Shown: positions 54,993-64,000 of the stretch, in pieces | How positions within the stretch are numbered: the stretch's first letter is position 1 | How the letters are laid out: every line of letters starts with the position of its first letter | DNA from: Asticcacaulis endophyticus | Lineage (GTDB): Bacteria > Pseudomonadota > Alphaproteobacteria > Caulobacterales > Caulobacteraceae | DNA: 64,000 nucleotides | Direction: 5' to 3' | Assembly (NCBI RefSeq): GCF_014652575.1 | Contig: NZ_BMZB01000001.1 | Coordinates: 1-64,000, forward strand | The notes under the pieces: generated by a model | Databases searched by the model: none | Seen by the model: only the letters and a program-made list of their open reading frames with translations | What the model was told of the DNA's origin: nothing | Program-made: the position numbers and the translations under genes

Positions 54993-56146
54993 GCCTTCGC
55001 TCCCTTGCGACCGCTTACTTTATGGACAGGCGATGCCGTTGCTGCCGCTTCATCCAGCGGCCAGCGCGGCCGCGCCACGGTCGCCATTGATCCCATCATG
55101 TCACTACGTTCATCCGCATCCATCAGACTGAACCGTTCCAGTCCGGCTAAGGCAATCATAGCCGCGTTGTCGGTGCAATAGGCCATCGGCGGGGCCACGA
55201 ACCTAAAGCCATGTTTATCCGCAAGTTTAGTGAGTTCAGCCCGTACTGTTTTATTCGCCGCCACCCCGCCCGCGACCACAAAGGCCGGTTTGGTGTTTCC
55301 GTGCGTAAAGGCCGTCATCGCCCGTTCCGACCGCTCACACAGTTGGCGGGCGATTGCGGCCTGCACCGAAGCGCACAGATCGGCACGGTCCTGCGGGGTT
55401 TTAACCTGATCGGTGGCGACCTTGGCGGCGGCGGTTTTCAGGCCCGAAAATGAGAAATCGCAGTCTTTGCGACCCAGCAGTGCCCGCGGCAAAACAAACC
55501 GCGTGGCATCGCCTTCTGCCGCGCATTTTTCCAGCGCAGGGCCACCGGGATAGCCCAGCCCCAAAACCTTGGCGATCTTATCGAAGGCTTCACCGGCGGC
55601 GTCATCAATGGTGGTGCCCAGCCGCTCATAATCCCCGACGCCGCGCACATTAAGCAACTGACAATGACCGCCGGACACCAGCAGCAGCAGGTAGGGAAAC
55701 GCCACCGGCTCGGCCAGTAACGGCGACAGGGCGTGGCCTTCGAGGTGATTGACCCCGATCAGCGGCAAACCCCGCGCCAGCGCAAAGCCCTTGGCGAACG
55801 ACAAACCGACCATCACCCCGCCGATCAGGCCGGGGCCTGCGGTGGCCGCCACGGCATCTAATTCCGCCTCATCAAACCCCTTGGTCTTGGCCTCACTCAG
55901 CGCCCGTCGGCACAGGTCGTCTATGGTTTCCACATGGGAGCGGGCGGCGATTTCCGGCACGACCCCACCGTAAACCGCATGAGCAGCGATCTGGGAATGA
56001 ATGACCGACGACAAGACCTCGACCTGCCCGCCGCGCTTGCGCACAACCGACACGGCGGTTTCATCGCAGCTTGATTCCACCCCCAGCACGCACAGGTCAT
56101 CGTCCGGTGCAGACTTTTGCGATGGATCGGAGATTGCTAAGGTCAT
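54989..56146 (-). CDS. tsaD: tRNA threonylcarbamoyltransferase subunit TsaD
   Basis: TsaD is part of the complex that makes t6A37 in ANN-decoding tRNAs. The 385-residue product shows the ASKHA/Kae1 motifs [15 protein letters not shown], the metal-binding [38 protein letters not shown] and [15 protein letters not shown]. It has an extra ~30-residue C-terminal tail. A tRNA-Thr gene, an ANN-decoding target, lies further down this window. Confidence 0.95.
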   Translation of the reverse strand: MTLAISDPSQKSAPDDDLCVLGVESSCDETAVSVVRKRGGQVEVLSSVIHSQIAAHAVYGGVVPEIAARSHVETIDDLCRRALSEAKTKGFDEAELDAVAATAGPGLIGGVMVGLSFAKGFALARGLPLIGVNHLEGHALSPLLAEPVAFPYLLLLVSGGHCQLLNVRGVGDYERLGTTIDDAAGEAFDKIAKVLGLGYPGGPALEKCAAEGDATRFVLPRALLGRKDCDFSFSGLKTAAAKVATDQVKTPQDRADLCASVQAAIARQLCERSERAMTAFTHGNTKPAFVVAGGVAANKTVRAELTKLADKHGFRFVAPPMAYCTDNAAMIALAGLERFSLMDADERSDMMGSMATVARPRWPLDEAAATASPVHKVSGRKGAKA

Positions 56147-56248
56147 AAGGCTCTTGTAACGGGTACATAATTATAGATTGGCCACTGTCTTTCCCTTCAG
56201 ATGGGCGTGCGTCAAGCGCTTTGCCAGCTTTTTTGAGTTTAAGATTCC

Positions 56249-57193
56249 ATGATACGACTGAAAATCGGCACGCGCGGCTCCAAACTGGCCACCACCCAAT
56301 GCGGTTGGGTGCAGCGTCAGATCGTCGCGGCTCTAGGCGAAGATGTGGCCCGCGCAGATGAGATTGCGCCGCTTGTAATCATTTCGACTCAAGGAGACCG
56401 CATTCAGGATCGCCGTCTGATCGAGGCCGGCGGCAAACAGTTGTTCACCAAGGAAATCGAAGATGCCCTGCTGCGCGGCGATATCGATGTCGCCGTCCAC
56501 TCCCTCAAAGACATGCCGGCCAATGAGGTTGAGGGCCTGAGCATTGCCGTGTTTCCGGTGCGCGAAGACCCGCGCGACGCCTTTGTCAGCGTGAAATATC
56601 AAAGCCTGATGGATATGCCCGCCGGTGCAAAACTCGGCACGGCCAGCCTGCGCCGTCAGGCTCAGGCGCTAAACGTCCGGCCCGATATTGAGGTCGTCAT
56701 GTTGCGCGGCAATGTCGATACCCGCCTAAAAAAGCTTGAGGCCGGTGACTGTGACGCTATTTTGCTGGCAGCGGCCGGATTGAACCGTCTCAGCCTGTCG
56801 CACCACATTAAATCCTATATCGATCCCGATCAGTTCGCCTCGGCTCCCGGTCAGGGCGCTTTGGCGGTGCAGTGCCGCACGGCGGACATTGATCAGGACT
56901 GGATCAGAAAACTGCACCATGTGCCGACCCATATCTGCATCTCCGCCGAGCGCGGAGCACTTGAGGCGCTGGAAGCGTCCTGCCGTACGGCGGTGGGCGC
57001 CTATGCGAAACTGAGCGATGATCACACCCTGACCCTGTTTACTGAGGCCCTAAGCGCCGATGGCACAACCCGCTGGCAACGAAGAGCCAAACTGGCCAAT
57101 CCAACGGTCGAAAGCGCGCGCACTTTAGGGCTCCGGTTGGGGCACGAAATCCGCGATGAGGCCGGTGACGACTTCATTCAGTATCTGGGTTAG
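56249..57193 (+). CDS. hemC: Hydroxymethylbilane synthase (porphobilinogen deaminase) HemC
   Basis: HemC links four porphobilinogens into hydroxymethylbilane. The 314-residue enzyme has the start IRLKIGTRGSKLATTQ, catalytic Asp88 in VHSLKDMP, the TASLRRQAQAL segment and Cys245 in LEASCRTAVGAYA, which carries the dipyrromethane cofactor. hemD follows 3 bp downstream. It is divergent from tsaD. Confidence 0.97.
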   Translation: MIRLKIGTRGSKLATTQCGWVQRQIVAALGEDVARADEIAPLVIISTQGDRIQDRRLIEAGGKQLFTKEIEDALLRGDIDVAVHSLKDMPANEVEGLSIAVFPVREDPRDAFVSVKYQSLMDMPAGAKLGTASLRRQAQALNVRPDIEVVMLRGNVDTRLKKLEAGDCDAILLAAAGLNRLSLSHHIKSYIDPDQFASAPGQGALAVQCRTADIDQDWIRKLHHVPTHICISAERGALEALEASCRTAVGAYAKLSDDHTLTLFTEALSADGTTRWQRRAKLANPTVESARTLGLRLGHEIRDEAGDDFIQYLG

Positions 57194-57196
57194 GCC

Positions 57197-57928
57197 ATGA
57201 AGGTGTGGGTCACGCGGACGGATAGGCGGGCGCATAAGACCGCCGCCGCGGTTGAGGCGCTGGGGTTTGAGGCCCTGATCGATCCGGTGCTTAAGGTTGA
57301 GCGCCTGCCCGCCCCGTCGCTTAGTGACGGGTTTGACGCCATTGCTTTCACCAGCCGCAGCGCGGTTGAGATATTCGCCAAAACCTATCCCCTACGTACT
57401 GTGACGACGTTTTGCGTTGGTGACGCCACCGCTGAGGCCGCCCGCGATCAGGGTTTCTCTGAGGTGCTGAGTGCGGCAGGTGACGGACGCGCTGTGTTTG
57501 AATTGATCCTTAAGCACAGGCCGCAGGCCGTGATCGTCTGCGCACCCGAAACCCCCGCCGCTCCTTTGACGCAGTGGCTGACTGATGAAGGCATTAGCGC
57601 ACACGAATTAGCGCTCTATCGTACCGTTACGATCTGCCCGGATACAGCTCTTAACGCCATAGACAACATAGATATCATCCTGCTGCATTCCGCAAAAGCG
57701 GCACGGTTTATCGGCGAAATGCTGCGCACAAAAACAGGCCCTTACACCGTAAAGCGCCTGACGTTTACAGCCATTTCCAAAGCCTGTGCCGAGGCATTAA
57801 TGACTGGACTGAGCGACCCTGCGGACGCCGAACGCGAAAATGTGTCTGAAATTTCACCTAAAGTGCTGATTTCGCAGTTCCCAGACGAAGCCTCTATGCT
57901 TATGCTCCTGAGCGATATCCCGCGTTAG
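57197..57928 (+). CDS. hemD: Uroporphyrinogen-III synthase HemD
   Basis: HemD cyclises hydroxymethylbilane to uroporphyrinogen III. The 243-residue protein has the two-lobed fold with FDAIAFTSRSAVEIFA in the first lobe and IIVCAPE-type and LLHSAKAARFIGEML in the second. Sequence is weakly conserved, but position after hemC makes the call firm. Its TAG stop lies within the first bases of the repeat at 57925. Confidence 0.93.
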   Translation: MKVWVTRTDRRAHKTAAAVEALGFEALIDPVLKVERLPAPSLSDGFDAIAFTSRSAVEIFAKTYPLRTVTTFCVGDATAEAARDQGFSEVLSAAGDGRAVFELILKHRPQAVIVCAPETPAAPLTQWLTDEGISAHELALYRTVTICPDTALNAIDNIDIILLHSAKAARFIGEMLRTKTGPYTVKRLTFTAISKACAEALMTGLSDPADAERENVSEISPKVLISQFPDEASMLMLLSDIPR

Positions 57929-58030
57929 AGCATATTTCGATCAAATTGATCCGAAATATGCTTTAAATATTTGTTTGGTCGCTCTTTCTTATCCAATAAG
58001 TGAAGACACTTATTGGGAAAACGCTCTAAC
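57925..58030. repeat. Family I composite palindromic element, copy D
   Basis: Outer ends ttagagc (57925-57931) and gctctaa (58023-58029) are inverted. Inside are agcatatttcgatca (57929-57943) pairing with tgatccgaaatatgct (57947-57962) with one bulge, and a perfect ccaataagtg (57993-58002) / cacttattgg (58007-58016) hairpin. The end shape matches copy B at 9895-10012. It lies between hemD and the next hem operon gene. Confidence 0.82.
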
Positions 58031-58054
58031 CCTTTAAAGATACGCGAAGCCTTG

Positions 58055-59029
58055 ATGACTGACCCGGATACAATACCTGTTGATACCCTGCCGCCTTCAG
58101 GGCCTGATGCGGCCAATCAGAACAGCCGCGCCGTCCTGAAAGAAAAATGGGCGCGCACGCCGCTGATGATCGCCATTGCCATACCGCTGCTGTTTATTGT
58201 GGCAGCCTTTGTGTTCATGGGGCTTGGTATCTTTAAGGATGTGGGGGGCAAATCCGCGCCTGCGACCGATGTTCAGACTCAGGCCGCGATTGCCGAATTA
58301 CGCGCCCAGGTTCAGGCGCTCAAAGCGCCCGCGCCTGCGGCTAACCCCACAACCTTGCAGACGACCACGCCAACCCTCGATGCCCCTGCCGCCCCGGTCT
58401 ATAGCGATCCCTCAGCTTTGGCACGTTTGTCGCAGCGCATTGATGAACTCGAAGCCCGCCAGCGTGAGGTGACCTCTGCCGCCGCCGCCGTCGAAGCGGC
58501 CACCGCCCTACAACTGGCCGCCCGCAGCGCCCAGCCCTTTTCCGGCCAATTGACGGCGGCTGAGCGTACCCTGACGGACCCGGCACCTCTGGCGGCCTTA
58601 CGCCCCCATGCCGACAAGGGTGTCATGTCCGAAGCGGCGCTGGTCATCGAATTCCCGGCCTATGCCGCCAAGGCCCACGCCACGGTCAAGGCCCCCGAAG
58701 ACCGCAACACCATCTGGACCGGCTTGCTCGATACGCTGGGCTCGATCATCTCCATCCGCCCCCTCAACCGCGTCGAAGGCAGTGATGTCGATGCCACCTT
58801 GCGCCGCGCCGAACTGCGGCTCAATCAGGGCGACCTGAGCGGTGCCATGACCCATATCGACGCCCTGCCTACCCCGGCCCAGCGCGCGCTTGGCCTCTGG
58901 CTGGATCAGGCCCGCGCCCGCCTGTTGATTGATGCGACCACCCGCCGGATCAGCGAGTCCGCCCTTAAGCAATTGTCCGCGACCGCGCCGCAAACCTCAG
59001 CAGCCGCAATCCCCGGAGGCACCCTGTGA
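58055..59029 (+). CDS. Mitofilin-like membrane protein of the hem operon
   Basis: The 324-residue protein has one N-terminal transmembrane helix (about 39-62), a coiled-coil/Ala-Pro-rich periplasmic stretch (IAELRAQVQALKAPAPAA, LARLSQRIDELEARQREV) and a C-terminal helical domain with LRRAELRLNQGDLSGAMTHIDAL. That layout fits the alphaproteobacterial mitofilin/Mic60 homologues found between hemD and hemY. It probably shapes or organises the inner membrane. The start is ATG 58055. Confidence 0.75.
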   Translation: MTDPDTIPVDTLPPSGPDAANQNSRAVLKEKWARTPLMIAIAIPLLFIVAAFVFMGLGIFKDVGGKSAPATDVQTQAAIAELRAQVQALKAPAPAANPTTLQTTTPTLDAPAAPVYSDPSALARLSQRIDELEARQREVTSAAAAVEAATALQLAARSAQPFSGQLTAAERTLTDPAPLAALRPHADKGVMSEAALVIEFPAYAAKAHATVKAPEDRNTIWTGLLDTLGSIISIRPLNRVEGSDVDATLRRAELRLNQGDLSGAMTHIDALPTPAQRALGLWLDQARARLLIDATTRRISESALKQLSATAPQTSAAAIPGGTL

Positions 59030-60558
59030 TCAGAACTTTTCTCATTCTTCTGGCCATTACGGTTCTGGTGACCCTGGGGATCGGGGCGGCAGGCGAAGCC
59101 GGCACCGCCAGCCTGATCTGGATGGGCTACCGCGTTGATACGTCCGCCACCGCCGCCATTATCCTGATCGGTTTTCTGGCCCTGACCGCCGTCTGTTTCT
59201 GGAATCTGGCCCTGTGGCTGTCGCGCTCCCCGCAGCGTCAGGCCAAGGCCCGCGCAGAAGCCCGCCGCCGTCAGGCTGATGATACCCTAAGCAAAGGCTT
59301 TGTCGCCATTGCCGCCGGTGACGGGGCCGAAGCGCGCCGCCATGCCGTCAAGGCCATTGATCTCAGCGACAATGTGCCTCTGGTGCGGGTCTTAGGGGCG
59401 CTGGCCGCCGAAACCGCTCAGGACGATGTCGCCACCAAGGCCGCCTATTCCGCCATGCTGAGCGTGCCGGAACTGAAACTGGCAGGCCTCAAAGGCCTGA
59501 TGACCTTGGCGCAAAAGCAGGGTGACCGCGTTGAGGCCATCCGTCTGGCCGAAGAGGCCTACAGCCAGACCAAACCGGCCATGTGGGCGTTTCGCACCCT
59601 GTTTGAAGCCCGCCTGACCGCCGGGGAGTGGGCCGAAGCGCTTGACCTGATCGAAGGTGCTCTGGGCCGCAAGCTGATCTCACCGATCTATGCCGAACGG
59701 GCACGGGCCTCACTTATGGCCGCGTCGGCTGCCCGCATGGAAACGGCGGCAGATACCGCTACGCGCGAGCAGGCGCTTGATTACGCCGTGCGCGCTGCCA
59801 AGCTCCAGCCACAGTTCGCCCCCGCCGCCATCATGGCGGGCCGTCTGCTGGCCGCCCACAATAAGCTGGGCCGGGCCGAAGATGTGCTTGAGGCCGCCTA
59901 TGCCGCTCAGCCTCATCCGGCGATCTGGCTGGCGTACCGCGATCTGGTCAATGATGAGACCCCGCGCGACCGGGCGCGCCGTCTGCAAGGGTTGGTCGAT
60001 CGCAATCCGGCCCACCGCGAAAGCCGCCTGCTTAACTTAGAGCGCGCGTTGATGACCCACACCAAGGCCGATATCCGCACGGCCATGGCAGCCTTAGAAC
60101 CCGATCTGGCCGAAGAGGTGGTGACCCGGCGGGTGTGCGGCCTGATGGCCAAGGCGTGCCTGGGGCTTCAGGACATGGACGGGGCGCGCAACTGGGTCGC
60201 CAAGGCGTCACTGGTCAAGGCCGAGCCGGACTGGTCTGACCTTGATCCAGAAGGTAAAGCCTTTGCTTATTCGCCCGCCGACTGGGCGCAACTGGTGTTA
60301 AGCTATGCCGAAAAAGGCACGCTGGTGCATCCACGGTTTGAGCGGGATGAGCGCACCCTGTCGGAACTGCCCGATCTGGTGTCGCGCTACATGCCGTCCA
60401 TGCCGTTCGTTAAGGCGGCACAAAAGGCGGCGACCTTCGTGCCCCTGCCGGATGATCCCGGCATATACGACGATGCTCTGCGCGGCGATGATGCGGATGT
60501 GCCGCCGGTTCCGGCCGCCAAACCGCGGGCGAAACGGGCAACTACCAAAACCAAATAA
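59026..60558 (+). CDS. hemY: HemY-like TPR membrane protein
   Basis: The 510-residue protein has two N-terminal transmembrane helices (about 3-23 and 41-64) enclosing a short periplasmic loop. TPR-like alpha repeats follow from about 85 to 420 (GDGAEARRHAVKAIDLSDN, AGEWAEALDLIEGALG, LGRAEDVLEAAYAAQPHP). A disordered Lys/Ala-rich tail ends it. HemY members accompany the heme pathway without a proven catalytic role. The GTG start overlaps the previous stop by 4 bp (GTGA). Confidence 0.88.
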   Translation: MIRTFLILLAITVLVTLGIGAAGEAGTASLIWMGYRVDTSATAAIILIGFLALTAVCFWNLALWLSRSPQRQAKARAEARRRQADDTLSKGFVAIAAGDGAEARRHAVKAIDLSDNVPLVRVLGALAAETAQDDVATKAAYSAMLSVPELKLAGLKGLMTLAQKQGDRVEAIRLAEEAYSQTKPAMWAFRTLFEARLTAGEWAEALDLIEGALGRKLISPIYAERARASLMAASAARMETAADTATREQALDYAVRAAKLQPQFAPAAIMAGRLLAAHNKLGRAEDVLEAAYAAQPHPAIWLAYRDLVNDETPRDRARRLQGLVDRNPAHRESRLLNLERALMTHTKADIRTAMAALEPDLAEEVVTRRVCGLMAKACLGLQDMDGARNWVAKASLVKAEPDWSDLDPEGKAFAYSPADWAQLVLSYAEKGTLVHPRFERDERTLSELPDLVSRYMPSMPFVKAAQKAATFVPLPDDPGIYDDALRGDDADVPPVPAAKPRAKRATTKTK

Positions 60559-60615
60559 GAAATCCCGATAAAAATGAGCGCTGCGGCCTTGGCAAAGACC
60601 GCCGTCATGTGTAAA

Positions 60616-60652
60616 GAAACGCCCCTGTCGACTGGCCGGGGCGTTTCTTTTT
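60616..60652 (+). terminator. Rho-independent terminator of the hemC operon
   Basis: gaaacgcccc (60616-60625) and ggggcgtttc (60638-60647) form a perfect 10-bp stem followed by T5 (60648-60652), 58 bp after the hemY stop. Confidence 0.93.
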
Positions 60653-60672
60653 ATTCCCCGCCTGCGCAGCGT

Positions 60673-60748
60673 GCCGCATTAGCTCAGCTGGTAGAGCACC
60701 GCATTCGTAATGCGGGGGTCAGGTGTTCGAGTCACCTATGCGGCACCA
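60673..60748 (+). tRNA. tRNA-Thr (anticodon CGT)
   Basis: The gene is 76 nt long with CCA encoded. Acceptor gccgcat pairs with atgcggc, D stem gctc/gagc, anticodon stem ccgca/tgcgg around loop ttcgtaa (anticodon CGT, reads ACG), T stem aggtg/cacct with ttcgagt. All stems pair fully. Confidence 0.97.
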
Positions 60749-60854
60749 CTTTTCCATTAAATAATCCTCAATTCTCATGGCCAGCGGGTGTTGGCGCACG
60801 TCACACACGCGTCACGGCCGTATGTTAGGGACAGGCTTTTGCCGGAGCTTTTAG

Positions 60855-62081
60855 ATGTCCCTCGCCCACACCCGCGCGATCGGTCTGGTTGCCGCCCTGT
60901 TTGTGGCCGCACCCGCTATGGCAGGGGAAACCCCGGTTGAGGTCGGTGTGCGTCCGCTATATCTGATTGACAAGATGGCCGACGGCCCGCTCAAGGACGT
61001 GCTGAAAGCCTGCATCGGTAAGCCGGTTCGGCCCACCCTGTTTTCGATCGGACACCGCGGGGCACCGCTCATGTTCCCGGAACACACGGTCGAATCGAAC
61101 CGTGCCGCCGCCTGGCAAGGTGCCGGTATCCTTGAGTGCGATGTCACCTTCACGAAGGATAAGGAACTGGTCTGCCGTCATGCTCAGAATGATCTGCACA
61201 CCACGACCAATATCGTGACTACGGATCTGGGGAAGAAATGCACCCAACCGTTTGTGCCCGCCTCCGGGACTAAACCGGCTCAGGCCGAATGCCGGACCTC
61301 AGACATAACGCTGGCGGAATTTCGTCAACTGACGCCCAAGATGGACGGCGCCAATGTGAGCGCCGTCACCGCCAAAAATTACCTGGACGGCACCGCGAAC
61401 TGGCGCACCGACCTCTATGCGGCTGAACCCGCCAAGACGATGACGCATAAAGAGTCTATCGAACTGTTCCGCGCGCTAAGGGCCAAATTCACGCCGGAGC
61501 TTAAGACCCCGGTCGTTGCTATGCCGTTCAACGGTTTCTCGCGGGCCGACTATGCGCAAAAGCTGATCAATGAATATAAAGAGGCTGGCGTACCCGCCTC
61601 CGATGTCTGGCCGCAAAGCTTTGATATTGCCGACATTCGTTACTGGATCGCCCATGAGCCCGCCTTTGGTGCGCAGGCGGTTTATCTGATCGATGACGAA
61701 ACCATCCCCGGACTGGATGGCATGAACCCGTCAAGCTGGGGCTTTGATCCGGCAGCCCTTAAGCGTGAGGGCATAAACTATGTAGCACCCGCCATTACGT
61801 TCCTGCTGACTTTGGATGCGAACGGCAAGATCGTGCCGTCACGTCTGGCCAGGGCGTTGAAAGCCGCCGATATCAAGATCATCGCCTGGTCTCTGGAGCG
61901 CTCCGGCCCCCTGACCGACGGCGGCGGATGGTATTTCCAGAGCGTGTCCAAAGTCATCCGCGGCGGCGGAGATTATTACACGGTTCTGGATGTGCTGGCT
62001 AAGGATGTTGGTGCGACCGGCGTGTTCAGCGACTGGCCCGCCACGGTCAGCTATTATGCCAGTTGCCAGGGACTGAGATAG
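60855..62081 (+). CDS. Secreted glycerophosphodiester phosphodiesterase
   Basis: The 408-residue protein has a signal peptide (MSLAHTRAIGLVAALFVAAP, cleavage after AMA near 23) and a GDPD TIM barrel: SIGHRGAPLMFPEHTVES, ILECDVTFTKDKELVCRHAQ and IIAWSLER near the C-terminal side. It hydrolyses glycerophosphodiesters in the periplasm to sn-glycerol-3-phosphate. The catalytic pairs His-Arg (HRG) and Glu-Asp (ECD) are visible. Confidence 0.92.
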   Translation: MSLAHTRAIGLVAALFVAAPAMAGETPVEVGVRPLYLIDKMADGPLKDVLKACIGKPVRPTLFSIGHRGAPLMFPEHTVESNRAAAWQGAGILECDVTFTKDKELVCRHAQNDLHTTTNIVTTDLGKKCTQPFVPASGTKPAQAECRTSDITLAEFRQLTPKMDGANVSAVTAKNYLDGTANWRTDLYAAEPAKTMTHKESIELFRALRAKFTPELKTPVVAMPFNGFSRADYAQKLINEYKEAGVPASDVWPQSFDIADIRYWIAHEPAFGAQAVYLIDDETIPGLDGMNPSSWGFDPAALKREGINYVAPAITFLLTLDANGKIVPSRLARALKAADIKIIAWSLERSGPLTDGGGWYFQSVSKVIRGGGDYYTVLDVLAKDVGATGVFSDWPATVSYYASCQGLR

Positions 62082-62142
62082 CCCTTGGCCTGAGCCGCCC
62101 CGTCATGCTTCAATTGGCAGGCAGACTCAGAGGGGTAGCAGG

Positions 62143-63942
62143 ATGACAGGCGGCAAAAGGCTAAAGGTTAAGGGGCTCGCCTTTATGGCTATGGTGATGG
62201 TCAGCGGTCACGCCTGGGCCAAGCCGCCCAAGCCTGCGGATCTGATCCTCACCAACGGCAAAATCTATACGGCCAATGCCAGCGATGCCGTCACTGAGGC
62301 CATGGCCATTACCGATGGCCGGATTGTATATGTCGGCAATCCTACGGACGCCAAAGCGTTTGCGGGTAAGGCCACCCGCACACTCGACCTGAAGGGGCGC
62401 TTTGTCATGCCCGGCCTGATCGACGGGCATATGCATCCGCAGTCGGGTGGGCTGCGCACATTGGGTTGCAACCTCAACTATGAGCGCCTGACGCAGGCCG
62501 CGTTTCTGGCGCGGATAGAGGCCTGTCTCGGCGCGGAAAACACAGCCAAACCCGATCAGTGGCTGACGGTGATCAACTGGTTTCAGCAAGACATGATCCC
62601 GACCGGCTATGCGCCGACCCGGCACGATCTGGACACTCTAAAAACTCAGCGCCCGGTGATGGTACGCTCATCGTTCGGCCATTCTATTCTGGTCAATTCG
62701 CGCGCGCTTGAGCTGGCAAGCATCACCCGCGCCACCGCCGATCCCAAGGACGGTAAGATTGTCCGCGACGATAAGGGTGAGGCGACCGGCCTGCTGGAAG
62801 AGGGCGCGCAAGGATTGGTACGCGCGCTGATCCCGCCGCCGGATGCCGCCACCAACCTTAAGGCCGCACAGATTGTGCTTAAAATTATGAACGCACAGGG
62901 GATCACCAGCTTTCTGGATGTCTATACAGATCCGGAGACGCTCACGGCCTATACGACGATTTATAAGGCGAACGAATTGACGGCGCGGGCAGCCTTTGGG
63001 GTGCTAATCGATCCGGTCGAAGGCTATGATGCCGATAAGGCCGTGAATGAAGTCCTGCGCCAGAAAAAACAGTATGAACAGGCAGCCTTTGGTGCGGCAC
63101 CCGGCCTGCGCATCCACACCGCCAAGCTGTTTCTGGATGGGGTGATCGCCGCCCCCGCTTTTACCGGCGTGATGGTTGAGCCCTATTTCGTCAATAGCGG
63201 CACTGCGGATAAGCCCATGTGGCGCCCCGGCGATCACCGCGGGCCTGTGCCTTATTTCACCGCCGCACAGTTGGAAACGACTCTGCTGAAGCTGACCGAG
63301 GCGGGCATTGATGCCCATATGCACGCCGACGGTGATGGCGCGGTCAGACAGGCGCTGGATGCCATAGACGCGGTGCGCAAAGAACTTCCGCAGGCCGATA
63401 TGCGCCCCGCCATCGCCCATGCTGAGATCGTCGATCCGGCCGATTTTGCGCGTTTCAAAGCGCTTAACGCCCTGCCGGTTTTGTCGTTCCAGTGGCAGAA
63501 ACCGGCGGCGGACACGATCGAAGCCCTGCGCGACTATATGGGTCCCTATCGCCACGCCATCGTCGAGCCGGCGGGCCTTCTGGAGATTTACGGTGCCACG
63601 ATCGTCTACGGCAGCGACTGGCCCGTCGATGCGCTCAATCCGTGGTTCGCCCTCAAAGTCGGCCTGACCCGTACCGCCAGCCCAGCCGATGCCGCCAAAT
63701 ATCCCGGTCGCTTAGGCATAGATCCGGGCCTGAGCCTGACGACCGCGCTAAAGGCCATGACCATAAATGCCGCCTACAGCCTGCGGGCCGAGACCACCAC
63801 CGGATCGCTGGAGGTCGGGAAATTCGCCGATCTGATCGTGCTCGACCGCGACCTGTTGGCCATCGCCCCTGACGATATCGCGGACACCAAAGTGCTGATG
63901 ACTATGGTTGGCGGCAAGGTGGTTTACGAGGCCGCAAAATAA
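62143..63942 (+). CDS. Exported amidohydrolase family 3 protein (YtcJ-like)
   Basis: The 599-residue protein has a signal peptide (MTGGKRLKVKGLAFMAMVMV, cleavage near AWA, residue 26) and a metal-dependent hydrolase fold. Features are LKGRFVMPGLIDGHMHPQSGG (metal HxH), the bridging-Lys equivalent region near LFLDGVI, IDAHMHADGD, IAHAEIVDP and VYGSDWPVDALNPW. YtcJ-type enzymes deacylate N-acyl amines or amino acids; the substrate is not evident. AGGGG lies upstream. Confidence 0.88.
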   Translation: MTGGKRLKVKGLAFMAMVMVSGHAWAKPPKPADLILTNGKIYTANASDAVTEAMAITDGRIVYVGNPTDAKAFAGKATRTLDLKGRFVMPGLIDGHMHPQSGGLRTLGCNLNYERLTQAAFLARIEACLGAENTAKPDQWLTVINWFQQDMIPTGYAPTRHDLDTLKTQRPVMVRSSFGHSILVNSRALELASITRATADPKDGKIVRDDKGEATGLLEEGAQGLVRALIPPPDAATNLKAAQIVLKIMNAQGITSFLDVYTDPETLTAYTTIYKANELTARAAFGVLIDPVEGYDADKAVNEVLRQKKQYEQAAFGAAPGLRIHTAKLFLDGVIAAPAFTGVMVEPYFVNSGTADKPMWRPGDHRGPVPYFTAAQLETTLLKLTEAGIDAHMHADGDGAVRQALDAIDAVRKELPQADMRPAIAHAEIVDPADFARFKALNALPVLSFQWQKPAADTIEALRDYMGPYRHAIVEPAGLLEIYGATIVYGSDWPVDALNPWFALKVGLTRTASPADAAKYPGRLGIDPGLSLTTALKAMTINAAYSLRAETTTGSLEVGKFADLIVLDRDLLAIAPDDIADTKVLMTMVGGKVVYEAAK

Positions 63943-63944
63943 AA

Positions 63945-63970
63945 AAAGCCGGAGGTTTCCCTCCGGCTTT
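63945..63970. terminator. Bidirectional terminator
   Basis: aaagccggagg (63945-63955) and cctccggcttt (63960-63970) form a perfect 11-bp stem with a 4-nt loop. A-run on the left and T-run on the right serve the plus-strand amidohydrolase and the minus-strand gene at 63976. Confidence 0.92.
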
Positions 63971-63975
63971 TATCT

Positions 63976-64000
63976 TTAGAAGCTGTAGCTGATATTGACG
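63976..64000 (-). CDS. C-terminal end of an outer-membrane beta-barrel gene
   Basis: The minus-strand frame reads VNISYSF followed by TAA (63976-63978). An alternating hydrophobic stretch ending in Phe is the usual C-terminus of outer-membrane barrels such as TonB-dependent receptors. Only seven codons are in the window, so the family is inferred. Confidence 0.5.

Overview
The window is chromosomal DNA of an alphaproteobacterium, most likely a member of the Caulobacteraceae. The evidence is a ctrA gene whose product ends in Ala-Ala behind a cluster of GANTC (CcrM) sites, a sciP gene beside the flagellar operons, flbD in the fliF-G-H-N run, and a hook operon divergent from flgK-flgL. The base composition looks lower than in Caulobacter or Brevundimonas, so Asticcacaulis is a reasonable guess. 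The genus is an inference.

Layout. 1-2300 is a small accessory patch: a serine resolvase, two unrecognised genes and a tandem repeat. 2169-3659 is an arsenic cluster with two unrelated arsenate reductases, an ArsR repressor and no recognisable pump. 3832-4851 holds ctrA with its terminator and promoter. 4924-15196 is mixed: a DAACS symporter, a DUF418 membrane protein, a hemerythrin, a GH28 enzyme, a MerR regulator, a quinone oxidoreductase, a nuclease-helicase (DUF2075) protein and a Sel1 protein. 15243-36069 is the flagellar region: fliI-fliJ joined to a GH10 xylanase gene, then flhA, flbD, fliN, fliH, fliG and fliF on the minus strand, sciP, the hook operon fliK-flgD-flgE, and flgK-flgL. 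36104-49782 holds a GntR/aminotransferase pair, MFS, dapE, truA-fmt, def, rmuC, a queuosine-precursor transporter and the fatty-acid genes fabI, fabB and fabA. 50034-63942 holds an SH3 protein, a 2-hydroxyacid dehydrogenase, a PfkB kinase, an ATP-grasp protein, gpsA-tsaD, the hemC-hemD-mitofilin-like-hemY operon, tRNA-Thr(CGU), a glycerophosphodiesterase and an amidohydrolase. The last bases are the C-terminus of an outer-membrane barrel gene.

How the genes work together. CtrA, SciP and FlbD, three tiers of the Caulobacter cell-cycle and flagellar hierarchy, are all encoded here with their likely targets. Four promoters (ctrA, fliI, flhA, fliF) carry a [G/C]TTAA-N6-TTAA[G/C] box, and the fliK/flgK gap has two divergent sigma-54 promoters flanking an FlbD-like site. 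The hem operon makes uroporphyrinogen III. fabA and fabB make unsaturated fatty acids, and fabI completes elongation.

The most unusual structure is non-coding. Two families of modular palindromic elements occupy intergenic gaps. Family I has a GAGCGCAT core or TTAGAGC ends. Family II is built from CCTCCCC hairpins. Family II copies sit in the convergent gaps at 38776, 41453, 51779 and 53833 and also inside the flagellar run, and their stems differ between copies in a base-pair-preserving way. I found no CRISPR array, rRNA or intact insertion sequence.
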